In this document: positions 1 to 5,971 of the stretch, piece by piece
Position numbering within the stretch: the stretch's first letter is position 1
Layout: the number at the start of each line of letters is the position of its first letter
Notes under the pieces: generated by a model
The model's input: the letters and a program-made list of their open reading frames with translations, nothing else
Database searches by the model: none
Told to the model about the DNA's origin: nothing
From: Pseudomonadota bacterium
GTDB taxonomy: Bacteria > Pseudomonadota > Alphaproteobacteria > SMXQ01
Length of the DNA stretch: 6,277 nt
NCBI GenBank assembly: GCA_022562375.1
Contig: JADFPK010000109.1
Location: 1-6,277 of the forward strand
Direction of reading: 5' to 3'
Position numbers and translations under genes: made by a program

Positions 1-360
1 GGTGTAGGCGATGACGTAAGCCGGCACCGCCAGGGGCAGGAGCAGGGCCCACTCGAAGATCGGCCGCCCCCAAAACCGGCACATGGTGACGAGCCAGGCG
101 GTGGCGACGCCGATGACCAGGGTGCCGGCGCCGACCCCGACCATCAGCCACAGCGAATTGGCGATGTAGCCGGTAAGCACGGTCTCCGCCAGGTGACGCC
201 AGACATCGCCGGCGGGGATGAAGAAATGGGAGAGCACCACCAGGACCGGCACCGAAACCAGCGCCGCGGCGCCGACGGTGAAGACCGACCATCCGTCGAG
301 CCAACGCAACCTGGCGCCACGTCCGGCCCACCTCCGGGAGACCAATGTATTGGCGCTCAA
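1..360 (-). CDS. fbpB: Ferric iron ABC transporter permease, FbpB/FutB type (N-terminal part; runs off left edge)
   Basis: This is the first 120 codons of an inner-membrane permease that would move Fe3+ delivered by the binding protein encoded just upstream. Translation shows a short basic N-terminus (about residues 9-19), a first membrane segment near 25-47, a periplasmic stretch that includes HLAETVLTGYIANSLWL, a second segment near 68-92, and a third starting near 104 with LLLPLAVPAYVIAYT. These stretches look like the first subdomain of the two-part binding-protein-dependent permeases FbpB/FutB/ThiP. The frame has no ATG at its head. I chose the TTG at 360 because AAAGGG lies 7 nt upstream; a second in-frame TTG is at 366. 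The gene follows the binding-protein stop by 49 nt, so it is probably co-transcribed under the same Fur-type control. The family usually exceeds 500 residues, so most of it lies outside the window. A related thiamine or spermidine permease is less likely given the neighbour. Confidence 0.87.
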   Translation of the reverse strand, partial: MSANTLVSRRWAGRGARLRWLDGWSVFTVGAAALVSVPVLVVLSHFFIPAGDVWRHLAETVLTGYIANSLWLMVGVGAGTLVIGVATAWLVTMCRFWGRPIFEWALLLPLAVPAYVIAYT

Positions 361-367
361 ACTCAAT

Positions 368-373
368 CCCTTT
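368..373 (-). promoter_or_regulatory. Ribosome binding site for the permease TTG start
   Basis: On the minus strand this reads AAAGGG, 7 nt before the TTG at 360. It is the main reason for choosing that start, because the frame contains no nearby ATG. The adjacent in-frame TTG at 366 would leave a spacing of only 1 nt and is therefore less likely. Confidence 0.5.
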
Positions 374-409
374 CGGCTCCGCGCCCGCCGAGCGGGGCGA
401 CTCGGGCGA

Positions 410-1474
410 TCACCGCCATCCCGCCCGGTCCATCACCCGGACCGCCTCGGCGTTACGCTTGCTGAGCACGGCGACATTGAGGCCGTCGGCCTTGAACGTC
501 CCCCACGAAGCGACGATGGCGGATTGGCCGGCCTTCGGGTTGACCGGGTATTCGAAGTTGGCTTCGGCGAACACCTTTTGCGCTTCCGGGCCGACCAGGA
601 ATTCCAGAAGCTTGATGGCGCCCGCCTTGTTGCGGGCGTATCTGGTAACGCCGCCGCCGCTGATGTTGACATGCGTCCCGCGCCCCTTCTGGTTGGGGAA
701 GAAGACGCCGATCTTCGCCGTCAGTTTGCGGTCCTTCGGCTTTTTGGACGCGACCAGACGACCGAGATAGTAGGTGTTGGCGATGGCGATATCGCCCTCT
801 CCGGCGCCGATGGCGCGGATCTGGTCCCTGTCGCCGCCCTTTGGCCGGCGGGCGAAGTTGGCGACCAGGCGTCTGGCCCAGGCCTCGGTTTTGTCGAAAC
901 CATTGGCGACGATCAGCGAGGCCACCAGGGACTGGTTGTAGATGTTGTTGGAGGAGCGGACGAGGATGCGTCCCTTCCATTCGGCGTCGGCAAGGGCCTC
1001 GTAGGTCGAGAGTTCGGAGGGCTTGACGCGGTCCTTGTGGTACATGATCACCCGCGCCCGCATGGTCAGGCCGAACCAATGTCCGCCGCTTTCGCGGAAA
1101 CGGGCCGGTATCGCCGCCTCCAACACCTTCGATCGCACCGCCTGGAACAGCCCCGCGGCATGCGCCCGGCCGAGGTTGCCGGCATCGACGGTGATCAGCA
1201 GATCCGCCGGGCTGTTCCTGCCTTCGCGCTTCAGCCGTTCGAGGAGCGCATTGGACTTGCCCTGCAGGAGGTTGATCTTAATTCCGGTCTCGGCGGTGAA
1301 CTTGTCATAGAGTGTTTGGTCGGCGTCGTAATGGCGCGACGAATAGATATTGACTTCCGCCGCCCGTGCGCTGGACGTGAAAACGCCCGCCCACCCGGCC
1401 ATGACCGCTAAGAGCGCAAGCAGTGCCGATGGAGTTCTCGCCCTGACCGTAGCGGGTTTCGCATATTCCTGCAT
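410..1474 (-). CDS. fbpA: Periplasmic ferric iron-binding protein, FutA/FbpA family
   Basis: This 354-residue protein is the substrate-binding component of an Fe3+ ABC transporter; it captures ferric iron in the periplasm and hands it to the permease. Residues 1-39 form a Sec signal peptide: a basic start, a hydrophobic core near 17-33, and probable cleavage after ARA or ARAA. The mature protein opens with VNIYSSRHYDADQ, a hallmark of the FutA/cFbpA group. Likely iron ligands are H48 and Y49, Y179 (in SSNNIYNQS) and the tandem pair Y235-Y236 (in ANTYYLGR). The spacings (130 from Y49 to Y179, then 56) fit the four-tyrosine pattern known for cyanobacterial FutA. The length is normal for the family. 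The ATG at 1474 has AAAGGA 7 nt upstream. A Fur-type palindrome lies 37 nt before the start codon, and a permease gene follows. The family is secure; the exact ligand form (free Fe3+ or a chelate) is not visible. Confidence 0.93.
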   Translation of the reverse strand: MQEYAKPATVRARTPSALLALLAVMAGWAGVFTSSARAAEVNIYSSRHYDADQTLYDKFTAETGIKINLLQGKSNALLERLKREGRNSPADLLITVDAGNLGRAHAAGLFQAVRSKVLEAAIPARFRESGGHWFGLTMRARVIMYHKDRVKPSELSTYEALADAEWKGRILVRSSNNIYNQSLVASLIVANGFDKTEAWARRLVANFARRPKGGDRDQIRAIGAGEGDIAIANTYYLGRLVASKKPKDRKLTAKIGVFFPNQKGRGTHVNISGGGVTRYARNKAGAIKLLEFLVGPEAQKVFAEANFEYPVNPKAGQSAIVASWGTFKADGLNVAVLSKRNAEAVRVMDRAGWR

Positions 1475-1481
1475 GAATTTT

Positions 1482-1487
1482 TCCTTT
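1482..1487 (-). promoter_or_regulatory. Ribosome binding site of the iron-binding protein gene
   Basis: On the minus strand this reads AAAGGA, 7 nt before the ATG at 1474, in an A-rich leader. Motif and spacing support that ATG as the true start, which also gives a well-formed signal peptide. Confidence 0.6.
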
Positions 1488-1511
1488 CGTTTTCCGTAAC
1501 TTCCAGGAGTT

Positions 1512-1536
1512 ATTGCGAATGATAATCATTCGCAAT
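1512..1536. promoter_or_regulatory. Fur-type operator: perfect 12-1-12 palindrome
   Basis: The 25-bp element is a perfect inverted repeat with a single central base. Its inner 19 bases (1515-1533) match the classical Fur consensus GATAATGATAATCATTATC at 15 positions, including the whole central AATGATAATCATT. The four mismatches are two symmetric pairs in the outer arms, so palindromy is preserved. It sits 37 nt upstream of the iron-binding protein ATG. By known biology a Fe2+-loaded Fur dimer would bind here and repress when iron is plentiful. The sequence does not resemble the Irr box that many alphaproteobacteria use. Which regulator binds it is inferred; the site itself is seen directly. 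Confidence 0.88.
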
Positions 1537-1549
1537 TGGGTCCCATACG

Positions 1550-1578
1550 CTCGTAGCCCGATCAGGCCGCAATGTCAA
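1550..1578 (-). promoter_or_regulatory. Candidate sigma-70-type promoter of the iron-uptake operon
   Basis: On the minus strand a perfect TTGACA (1573-1578) is followed after 17 bases by TACGAG (1550-1555), a weak -10 that matches TATAAT at only three positions. Transcription would begin near 1543, which puts the Fur-type palindrome immediately downstream of the start, at roughly +7 to +31. That position allows repression. The good -35 and correct spacing argue for the promoter; the poor -10 argues against it, and a promoter inside the palindrome is an alternative. Confidence 0.35.
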
Positions 1579-1874
1579 CACCCTAATGCGATGAAAACAC
1601 TCAGATTTGTCGAGTTGCCATCGGCCTGGACCAAAGCCAAGGCCGCAATCAGCGATCAAGGGGGCAAGACGCCGTGAAGGGCCGGGCCTTGACCGCCTCC
1701 CCTCCTCGATCGCGAGGTGGCGTCATCGGCGCGGTGGACCGCCAAAAGGACGGGAGAGGACGATGGGGCTGACCCTCTCACCCCGTCGGGGCGCGTGGCG
1801 GTAGGGGCCGGCGATGCGGTTCGCCGGCGTCAGCTTGCCTGACGGGCGAGCTTGCCGATCACTCCGGCCCCTGA
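1579..1874. other. Gene-free interval after scpB, GC-rich and repeat-rich
   Basis: About 300 bases between the scpB stop and the iron-operon promoter hold no convincing gene. Both strands were read. The longest open frame in it (plus strand, 1607-1804) is short, extremely Arg/Pro/Gly-rich and resembles no family. The part near scpB contains several self-complementary elements. Arms at 1803-1811 and 1864-1872 pair over 9 bp. A 7-bp stem with an 8-nt loop spans 1807-1828, competing with that outer stem. A 6-bp stem with a 5-nt loop spans 1828-1844. Arms at 1738-1744 and 1796-1802 pair over 7 bp and enclose two smaller hairpins. The 10-bp word GATCACTCCG occurs twice (1857-1866 and 1873-1882), the second copy overlapping the scpB end. 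No T-run follows any stem on the minus strand, so a classical terminator is not supported. It could be an interspersed intergenic repeat or structured RNA. Confidence 0.6.
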
Positions 1875-2612
1875 TCACTCCGCATGGGGATGATCGGCGG
1901 CGGCTTCGCCGGCCCTGCCCGGCGCTTCGTTCATTTGGGCCGGCGCTTCGTGCGCTTGGGCCTGCGCTTCGCGCTCCTGGAAAGGCGTATTCGCCTCCGC
2001 GTCCGGCGCATCGTCGTTAGCTTCGGGGGGCTGATCGTCGGCGGATTTTGCCATCAGCGGCCCGGCAATATCGATCGCCGGACGCTTATCCAGCAACCCC
2101 GCGGCCTTGAGCTCGTCTATTCCCGGCAGATCGTCGAGGCTTTCGAGACCGAAATCATGGAGGAAGCTTGCCGCCGTGCCCCAGGTCACCGGCCGTCCCG
2201 GCGAACGCCGCCGGCCCTTCGGCCCGATCCAGCCCGCCTCGAAGAGGATGTCGAGCGTGCTCTTGGAAAGGCCGACACCGCGGATCTCCTCGATCTCGGC
2301 CCGGGTGACCGGCTGGTGATAGGCGATGATGGCAAGGGTCTCGATCGCCGCGCGCGACAGCTTGCGGGGCACCGATGTGTGCACCCTCAGTTGCGCCGCG
2401 AGATCGGCCGCCGTGCGGAACGCCCAAAGCCCGCCGGCGCGGGTCAGGTTGACGCCGCGGTTCTCATAGAGCCGGGCGAGCTCGGTGAGCAGAGCCGTGA
2501 CATCGGCGCCGTCGGGAAGACGGGTGGCGATGGTCATCTCGTCAAGGGGCTCGGAGGCGGCGAACAGCACCGCCTCGAGCAGGCGTAAATGTTGGTTATT
2601 GACCTCGTTCAT
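1875..2612 (-). CDS. scpB: Segregation and condensation protein B (SMC-ScpAB complex)
   Basis: ScpB dimers bind ScpA and form, with SMC, the condensin-like complex that compacts and helps segregate the chromosome. The 245-residue product has the two winged-helix domains of the family. The first spans about residues 7-80 and begins with the typical LRLLEAVLFAASEPL. The second spans about 85-160 and includes the conserved stretch LSRAAIETLAIIAYHQPVT (85-103) and the wing GRPVTWGTAASFLHDFGL (139-156). From about residue 185 the protein becomes an acidic, Ala/Pro/Gln-rich tail with no predicted fold. Within it, residues 215-235 are three heptads of the form E-A-x-x-x-x-x (EAQAQAH, EAPAQMN, EAPGRAG), encoded by a 21-bp tandem repeat. 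The ATG overlaps the scpA stop as ATGA, and GAGAG lies upstream in the scpA coding end. The stop is the last coding base of the operon here; no tat genes follow. Confidence 0.96.
   Translation of the reverse strand: MNEVNNQHLRLLEAVLFAASEPLDEMTIATRLPDGADVTALLTELARLYENRGVNLTRAGGLWAFRTAADLAAQLRVHTSVPRKLSRAAIETLAIIAYHQPVTRAEIEEIRGVGLSKSTLDILFEAGWIGPKGRRRSPGRPVTWGTAASFLHDFGLESLDDLPGIDELKAAGLLDKRPAIDIAGPLMAKSADDQPPEANDDAPDAEANTPFQEREAQAQAHEAPAQMNEAPGRAGEAAADHPHAE
1901..1971. repeat. 21-bp imperfect tandem repeat in the 3' end of scpB
   Basis: The word GCGCTTCG recurs at 1922-1929, 1943-1950 and 1964-1971, with a degenerate copy CGGCTTCG at 1901-1908, giving an exact 21-bp period. On the coding strand each unit encodes a heptad that starts Glu-Ala. 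The period is a multiple of three, so copy number can change without breaking the reading frame. Confidence 0.75.
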
Positions 2613-3391
2613 TTCTTCTCTCGCGTTTTACGTAGATATATCGGGCCGAACGGCACCGTCTGGCGCAACTCCGCCTGGCCTTCGCGCACCGCCTCGAGCG
2701 AGGCGGCGAAGGTGGTGGCGACGGCCGAGCGCATGAGGGGGCCCTTCTTCAGACCCGGGGGCAGGAACTTGCTCAGCAGTTCCCAATCCGGGGTTTCACC
2801 GAGGAGTTCCTGGAGGCGCTCGAGGGCCTGCTCGACGGAATAGTAATCGAGCGGAGCGATGTAGAGGGTGCTGTCGGCGGCACGCGCCTGTATATCCCCA
2901 TAACCCTTGAGCAACCCGTAAAGATTGGCGGTGAAGATGTTTTCGGTGATGATTTCGGCTTCTTCCGGCCGGCCCCGGCGGAACACGTCGCGCCCGACCA
3001 GCGGACGCGCCATGAGCCGCGTGCCGGCTTCCTGTACCGCCTCCAGCCGGCGCAGCTGGAAGGCCAGGGCCTCGGCCATCCGCTGACCGCTCGGCTGTTC
3101 GTCGTCGTCCACCTCGGGCAGCAGAAGGCGCGACTTGAGATAGGCCAGCCACGCCGCCATCACCAAGTAGTCGGCCGCCAGTTCCAGGCGCACCCGCCGG
3201 GCCTGGGTGATGAAGGCGAGATACTGATTGGCGAGCTCGAGGATCGAGATCTGGGTGATATCGACCTTCTGCTCCCGCGCCAGGGCGAGGAGGACGTCGA
3301 TCGGCCCTTCGAACCCATCGAGGTCCAGGAGCAGTTGGCCTTCCGGCGCCCGAGGGGCGGCGCCGGTGTCGAATTGTTCTTGGTCCGTCAT
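2609..3391 (-). CDS. scpA: Segregation and condensation protein A (kleisin of SMC-ScpAB)
   Basis: ScpA is the kleisin that bridges the SMC heads and recruits ScpB. The 260-residue product shows the family signature FEGPIDVLLALAREQKVDI (27-45), then the helical block LAADYLVMAAWLAYLKSRLLLP (71-92) that contributes to SMC-neck binding. An acidic, variable linker follows, with the ScpB-binding middle, and then a C-terminal winged helix around residues 225-256 (SLEAVREGQAELRQTVPFGPIYLR) that contacts the SMC head. The length is normal. The ATG at 3391 directly abuts the stop of the upstream protease gene (TGA then ATG, no gap). No strong Shine-Dalgarno is visible, so its translation is probably coupled to that gene. 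Its stop overlaps the scpB ATG by 4 nt. The smc gene is not in the window. Confidence 0.97.
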   Translation of the reverse strand: MTDQEQFDTGAAPRAPEGQLLLDLDGFEGPIDVLLALAREQKVDITQISILELANQYLAFITQARRVRLELAADYLVMAAWLAYLKSRLLLPEVDDDEQPSGQRMAEALAFQLRRLEAVQEAGTRLMARPLVGRDVFRRGRPEEAEIITENIFTANLYGLLKGYGDIQARAADSTLYIAPLDYYSVEQALERLQELLGETPDWELLSKFLPPGLKKGPLMRSAVATTFAASLEAVREGQAELRQTVPFGPIYLRKTREKK

Positions 3392-4081
3392 TCAACCATG
3401 TCCGGTCAAGGTGGCGATCACGCCGATCAGATAATTCACCGGCGCGCCGATCAGCCAGGGGAAGATCTCGAGGTTGACCCCCAAACGGCCGCCGACGTAG
3501 GGCAATACGAACATCGCTCCAATGATAATGAACAGTCCCCACCGTTCAAGTCTCGCCAGCCGAAAAGCGAGCATATCGGGCAGCAGGCCGACGGCGACCC
3601 GGCCGCCGTCGAGCGGCGGCAGCGGCAGCATATTGAACACCGCCAGCACCACATTGATGAGGACGGAATTACGCAGGTTCTCGCCGATCCATGCCGCCGC
3701 GCCCGCCGGGAAGAGGACGATCAGGTGCAGCAGCAACGCCGACACCGTGGCGATGATTAAGTTCGTCGCCGGGCCGGCCGCCGCCACCCAAATCATGTCC
3801 CGCCTCGGATTGTTGAGGCGGGCAAAGTTGACCGGCACCGGCTTGGCGTAACCGAAAAGAAAGGGGCTCTTCACCAGCAACAAAAGGGCGGGGAGAAGGA
3901 TGGTGCCAAAACGGTCGATATGCTTGAGCGGATTGAAGGTGACGCGCCCGGCGCTCAAGGCGGTGTCGTCACCGAGCTTGAGGGCGACGTAGCCATGGGC
4001 CGCCTCGTGCAGGGTGATGGCGAGGAGCACCGGGATCACCCAGACGGAAGCGGTATAGAGGGCGGACTCGAGGCCGCTCAT
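3392..4081 (-). CDS. M50 family site-2-protease-like membrane metalloprotease
   Basis: The 229-residue protein is an integral-membrane zinc protease of the short, PDZ-less M50 group, expected to cut substrates within or near the inner membrane. The zinc motif HEAAH is at residues 25-29 (H25, H29, catalytic E26) in the first membrane helix. The third ligand motif NMLPLPPLDGG is at 150-160 (N150, D158). Other family marks are GYAKPVPVNF (77-86) and AAGPATNLIIA (101-111). Hydrophobic segments lie near 12-30, 58-72, 97-125, 137-153 and 181-197, with another near the C-terminus. All catalytic residues are present and nothing is truncated. The ATG overlaps the nagZ stop as ATGA, and its own stop abuts the scpA ATG, so it belongs to the nagZ-scpAB operon. 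The natural substrate is unknown and I see no adjacent anti-sigma factor or membrane regulator. It is not RseP, which is larger and carries PDZ domains. Confidence 0.93.
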   Translation of the reverse strand: MSGLESALYTASVWVIPVLLAITLHEAAHGYVALKLGDDTALSAGRVTFNPLKHIDRFGTILLPALLLLVKSPFLFGYAKPVPVNFARLNNPRRDMIWVAAAGPATNLIIATVSALLLHLIVLFPAGAAAWIGENLRNSVLINVVLAVFNMLPLPPLDGGRVAVGLLPDMLAFRLARLERWGLFIIIGAMFVLPYVGGRLGVNLEIFPWLIGAPVNYLIGVIATLTGHG

Positions 4082-5163
4082 GCGCCGCCCTCGCGCCCGC
4101 CGCCGAGCAGGGTGTCGATGCGTCTCTCGACGATGGCCCGATCCACCGGTTCGGGCTTTCGCCGCATCCCGAGGCCGCGCGCGAGGCGCGCCATGGCCGC
4201 CTCGCTCATGGCGCCCGAGACCGCCGCCACCGCTTCCATCTCATCGAGCTTGCCGCTGCAATGGAGCGCCACGTCGCAGCCGCCGGCAAGCACCGCCTCG
4301 GCCCTTTCCGGTAAGCTTCCCTCGAGCGCCTCCATCGACAGATCGTCCGACAGCAAGAGCCCCTCGAAACCGAGCTCGCCGCGGATGACGCCGTCGGTCA
4401 CGGCGCGGGAGACCGTCGCCGGGGCTTTCGCGTCTATGGCTTGGTAGACGACATGGGCGACCATGGCGAAGGGCTGCGCGCCGAGCGCCTTGAAGGGGTG
4501 GAAGTCCCGTAACCTCAGCTCCTCCAGCGGCGCGTTCACCACCGGCAAGTGGTGGTGGCTGTCGGTCATCGCCCGCCCATGGCCGGGGATGTGTTTGAGC
4601 ACCGGCATGACCCCGCCCTCGAGCAGACCCGCGCAAAAAGCCTCGCCCAGCGCCGCCACCGTTTCGGGCGCGGCCGAGAAGGCGCGGTCGCCGATGACGT
4701 CATGGGCTCCCGGCACCGGTACGTCCAGCACCGGGGCGCAGTCGACGTTGATGCCGATATCGTCGAGATCGGCGGCGAGCAGACGGGCATTCAGCCGCGC
4801 CGCCTCGAGCGCCCCTTCCCTGTCCCGCTCGAACACCGTGCCGAAGGCCGCCGCCGCCGGGGCGGCGCGCCAATGGGGAGGCTTGAGCCTGGCCACCCTG
4901 CCGCCTTCCTGATCGATCAGCACCAGGGCGTCGGCGCGCCCGACCGAGGATTTGAGCGCCGCGGTCAGGGCGCGGATCTGGTCCGGCGATTCACAGTTGT
5001 TGGCGAACAGGATGAAACCGAGTGGATCGGCGGTGCGAAAAAAGTCGCGTTCCGCCTCGCCGAGCGTCAATCCGGCGCAACCGAAGATTACCGCCTTTGG
5101 CGTCGTTGCCGCCTCCTCCGGTGAAGCAGGGACTCGAGACCGGGGCGTCTCAGGGTTTGACAA
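4078..5163 (-). CDS. nagZ: Beta-N-acetylhexosaminidase (peptidoglycan recycling, GH3)
   Basis: NagZ removes N-acetylglucosamine from GlcNAc-anhydroMurNAc muropeptides in the cytoplasm during cell-wall recycling; its products can feed beta-lactamase induction in some bacteria. GH3 motifs are clear in the TIM barrel: LIDQEGGRVARL (82-93), KHIPGHGRAMTDSH (190-203) with the mobile-loop D201 and H203, and the nucleophile loop LSDDLSMEAL (271-280), where D273/D274 includes the catalytic aspartate. No signal peptide is present, in line with a cytoplasmic enzyme. The longest version starts at TTG 5163, overlapping the upstream SPOR gene by 14 nt, and gives 361 residues. The recognisable fold begins only near residue 22 (PKAVIFGCAG), so the first 19 to 20 residues are doubtful. 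No ATG or GTG lies in frame there. The stop overlaps the protease ATG (ATGA). Family assignment is firm; the start is not. Confidence 0.94.
   Translation of the reverse strand: MSNPETPRSRVPASPEEAATTPKAVIFGCAGLTLGEAERDFFRTADPLGFILFANNCESPDQIRALTAALKSSVGRADALVLIDQEGGRVARLKPPHWRAAPAAAAFGTVFERDREGALEAARLNARLLAADLDDIGINVDCAPVLDVPVPGAHDVIGDRAFSAAPETVAALGEAFCAGLLEGGVMPVLKHIPGHGRAMTDSHHHLPVVNAPLEELRLRDFHPFKALGAQPFAMVAHVVYQAIDAKAPATVSRAVTDGVIRGELGFEGLLLSDDLSMEALEGSLPERAEAVLAGGCDVALHCSGKLDEMEAVAAVSGAMSEAAMARLARGLGMRRKPEPVDRAIVERRIDTLLGGGREGGA
5112..5119 (-). promoter_or_regulatory. Strong internal Shine-Dalgarno-like run near the nagZ start
   Basis: On the minus strand this reads GGAGGAGG, the best ribosome-binding match around the head of nagZ, better than anything before the TTG at 5163. 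The next candidates in frame are two ACG codons, at 5106 and 5103, spaced 5 and 8 nt away and just before the conserved PKAVIFGC. Either the run is coincidental (it encodes Pro-Glu-Glu-Ala) or translation starts there at a rare ACG. Confidence 0.3.
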
Positions 5164-5971
5164 CCAGACACCCGATCTTCCGCGCCGCCAGTTTGGCGCA
5201 AAGCCGTTCGGCCGCCGCCCTGTCGGGCAGGCGCCCGGCCCTCAGCCGGTAGAAGGTCCCCCTGTCGCCGAGGTCGGCGGTCACCACCTTGTGTGTCAGA
5301 TTGCCGAGAATATCGCCATGGGCCTTCTGCAGATTGCGCCAATGTTCCTCGGCCCTGTCGCGCGAACGCAAGGCGACGAGTTGGATGGCATAGCCGCCGA
5401 GCGCCGGCGCGATGACGGCAAGCTCGGCGCCCGCCTTGGCCATCGCTTCCTCATTCGTGGCCTTTTCCCGCCCGGCGATCTTCGGCGCCGGCGGCGCCGG
5501 GGCGGATTTGGCCGTGCTTTTCGCCGCCGCCGGCTCTTCCGCCGTTGGCGCCGTTGGCGCCGCTTCGGCTAATTTCTTGGCGTTCCCGGCACTCTCGTCC
5601 TCGGGCGGGGCCGCCGGTTTGGCGACCGGGACCTCAGGTAGCGGCAGCAGCTTTTCCACCGGCGGCGGCAGCTCACCCGGGTTCATGCGGCTGTACACCA
5701 GCTTGTCCTGGTTCGGCACCTCCATGCCGCCCGGCTTCTCCGGGCGCACCTTGATCGGCGTGTTCTCCGCCTTGATCAGAGGCACCAGGGAATCGGCGCC
5801 GGCATCTTGGTCCTTGGTGAAGCTGTACCAGACGATGGCGGAAAAGCCGCCAAGGGCGACGGCGACGACGAAGGCCGTCAGGGTGCGGCGCTTCAGCATC
5901 GCGCGCCGTTCTCTGTCGTAAATTTCGCGTAGCTTGGCTACCGAGAACTGGGGTTCCACATCGGCGGGCAT
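5150..5971 (-). CDS. Inner-membrane SPOR-domain protein (peptidoglycan/division associated)
   Basis: The 273-residue product has a bitopic layout. A charged cytoplasmic N-terminus (1-30, ending MLKRRT) leads to one membrane helix near 31-50. A periplasmic stretch follows with VPLIKAENTPIKVRPEKPGGMEVPNQDKLVYSRM (63-96), a segment I recognise from alphaproteobacterial homologues. Next comes a low-complexity Ala/Pro/Lys/Glu linker (about 100-165), and then a C-terminal SPOR domain near 193-273, opening with GYAIQLVALRSRDRAEEHW and closing with FYRLRAGRLPDRAAAERLCAKL. SPOR domains bind denuded glycan at the division septum, so a role in septal wall metabolism is likely but not shown. I chose the ATG at 5971 because it has GAGGAG 8 nt upstream and overlaps the argS stop as TGATG. 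A longer frame back to 6127 would lie inside argS and add an arginine/glycine-rich non-homologous head. The 3' end overlaps nagZ by 14 nt. Confidence 0.9.
   Translation of the reverse strand: MPADVEPQFSVAKLREIYDRERRAMLKRRTLTAFVVAVALGGFSAIVWYSFTKDQDAGADSLVPLIKAENTPIKVRPEKPGGMEVPNQDKLVYSRMNPGELPPPVEKLLPLPEVPVAKPAAPPEDESAGNAKKLAEAAPTAPTAEEPAAAKSTAKSAPAPPAPKIAGREKATNEEAMAKAGAELAVIAPALGGYAIQLVALRSRDRAEEHWRNLQKAHGDILGNLTHKVVTADLGDRGTFYRLRAGRLPDRAAAERLCAKLAARKIGCLVVKP

Noticed and set aside
218..1411. Long plus-strand open frame of 397 codons opposite the iron-binding protein gene
   Set aside because: It is the antisense shadow of a GC-rich gene. The minus-strand product has a signal peptide, family motifs, a ribosome binding site and a Fur-type operator; the plus frame has none and resembles no family.
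1744..1779. Possible rho-independent terminator for scpB (stem 1754-1759 with 1774-1779, then TTTT on the minus strand at 1744-1747)
   Set aside because: The stem is 6 bp with a 14-nt loop, the T-run is only four bases, it starts 6 nt after the stem, and it lies about 95 bases past the stop. Too weak to call.
1607..1804. Small plus-strand open frame (65 codons) in the intergenic gap
   Set aside because: The product is almost all Arg, Pro, Gly and Ser, there is no clear ribosome binding site, and the codons are dictated by GC-rich repeats. It cannot be supported as a gene without conservation.
1803..1872. tRNA-like fold suggested by GGTTCG and the 9-bp outer stem
   Set aside because: There is no proper D-arm, anticodon arm or 7-nt-loop T-arm, and the GGTTCG sits near the wrong end of the element. 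It does not fit the tRNA cloverleaf on either strand.
1884..2588. Plus-strand open frame of 234 codons opposite scpB
   Set aside because: It lies wholly within scpB, is arginine-rich and low complexity, and has no recognisable motif. ScpB on the other strand is unambiguous.
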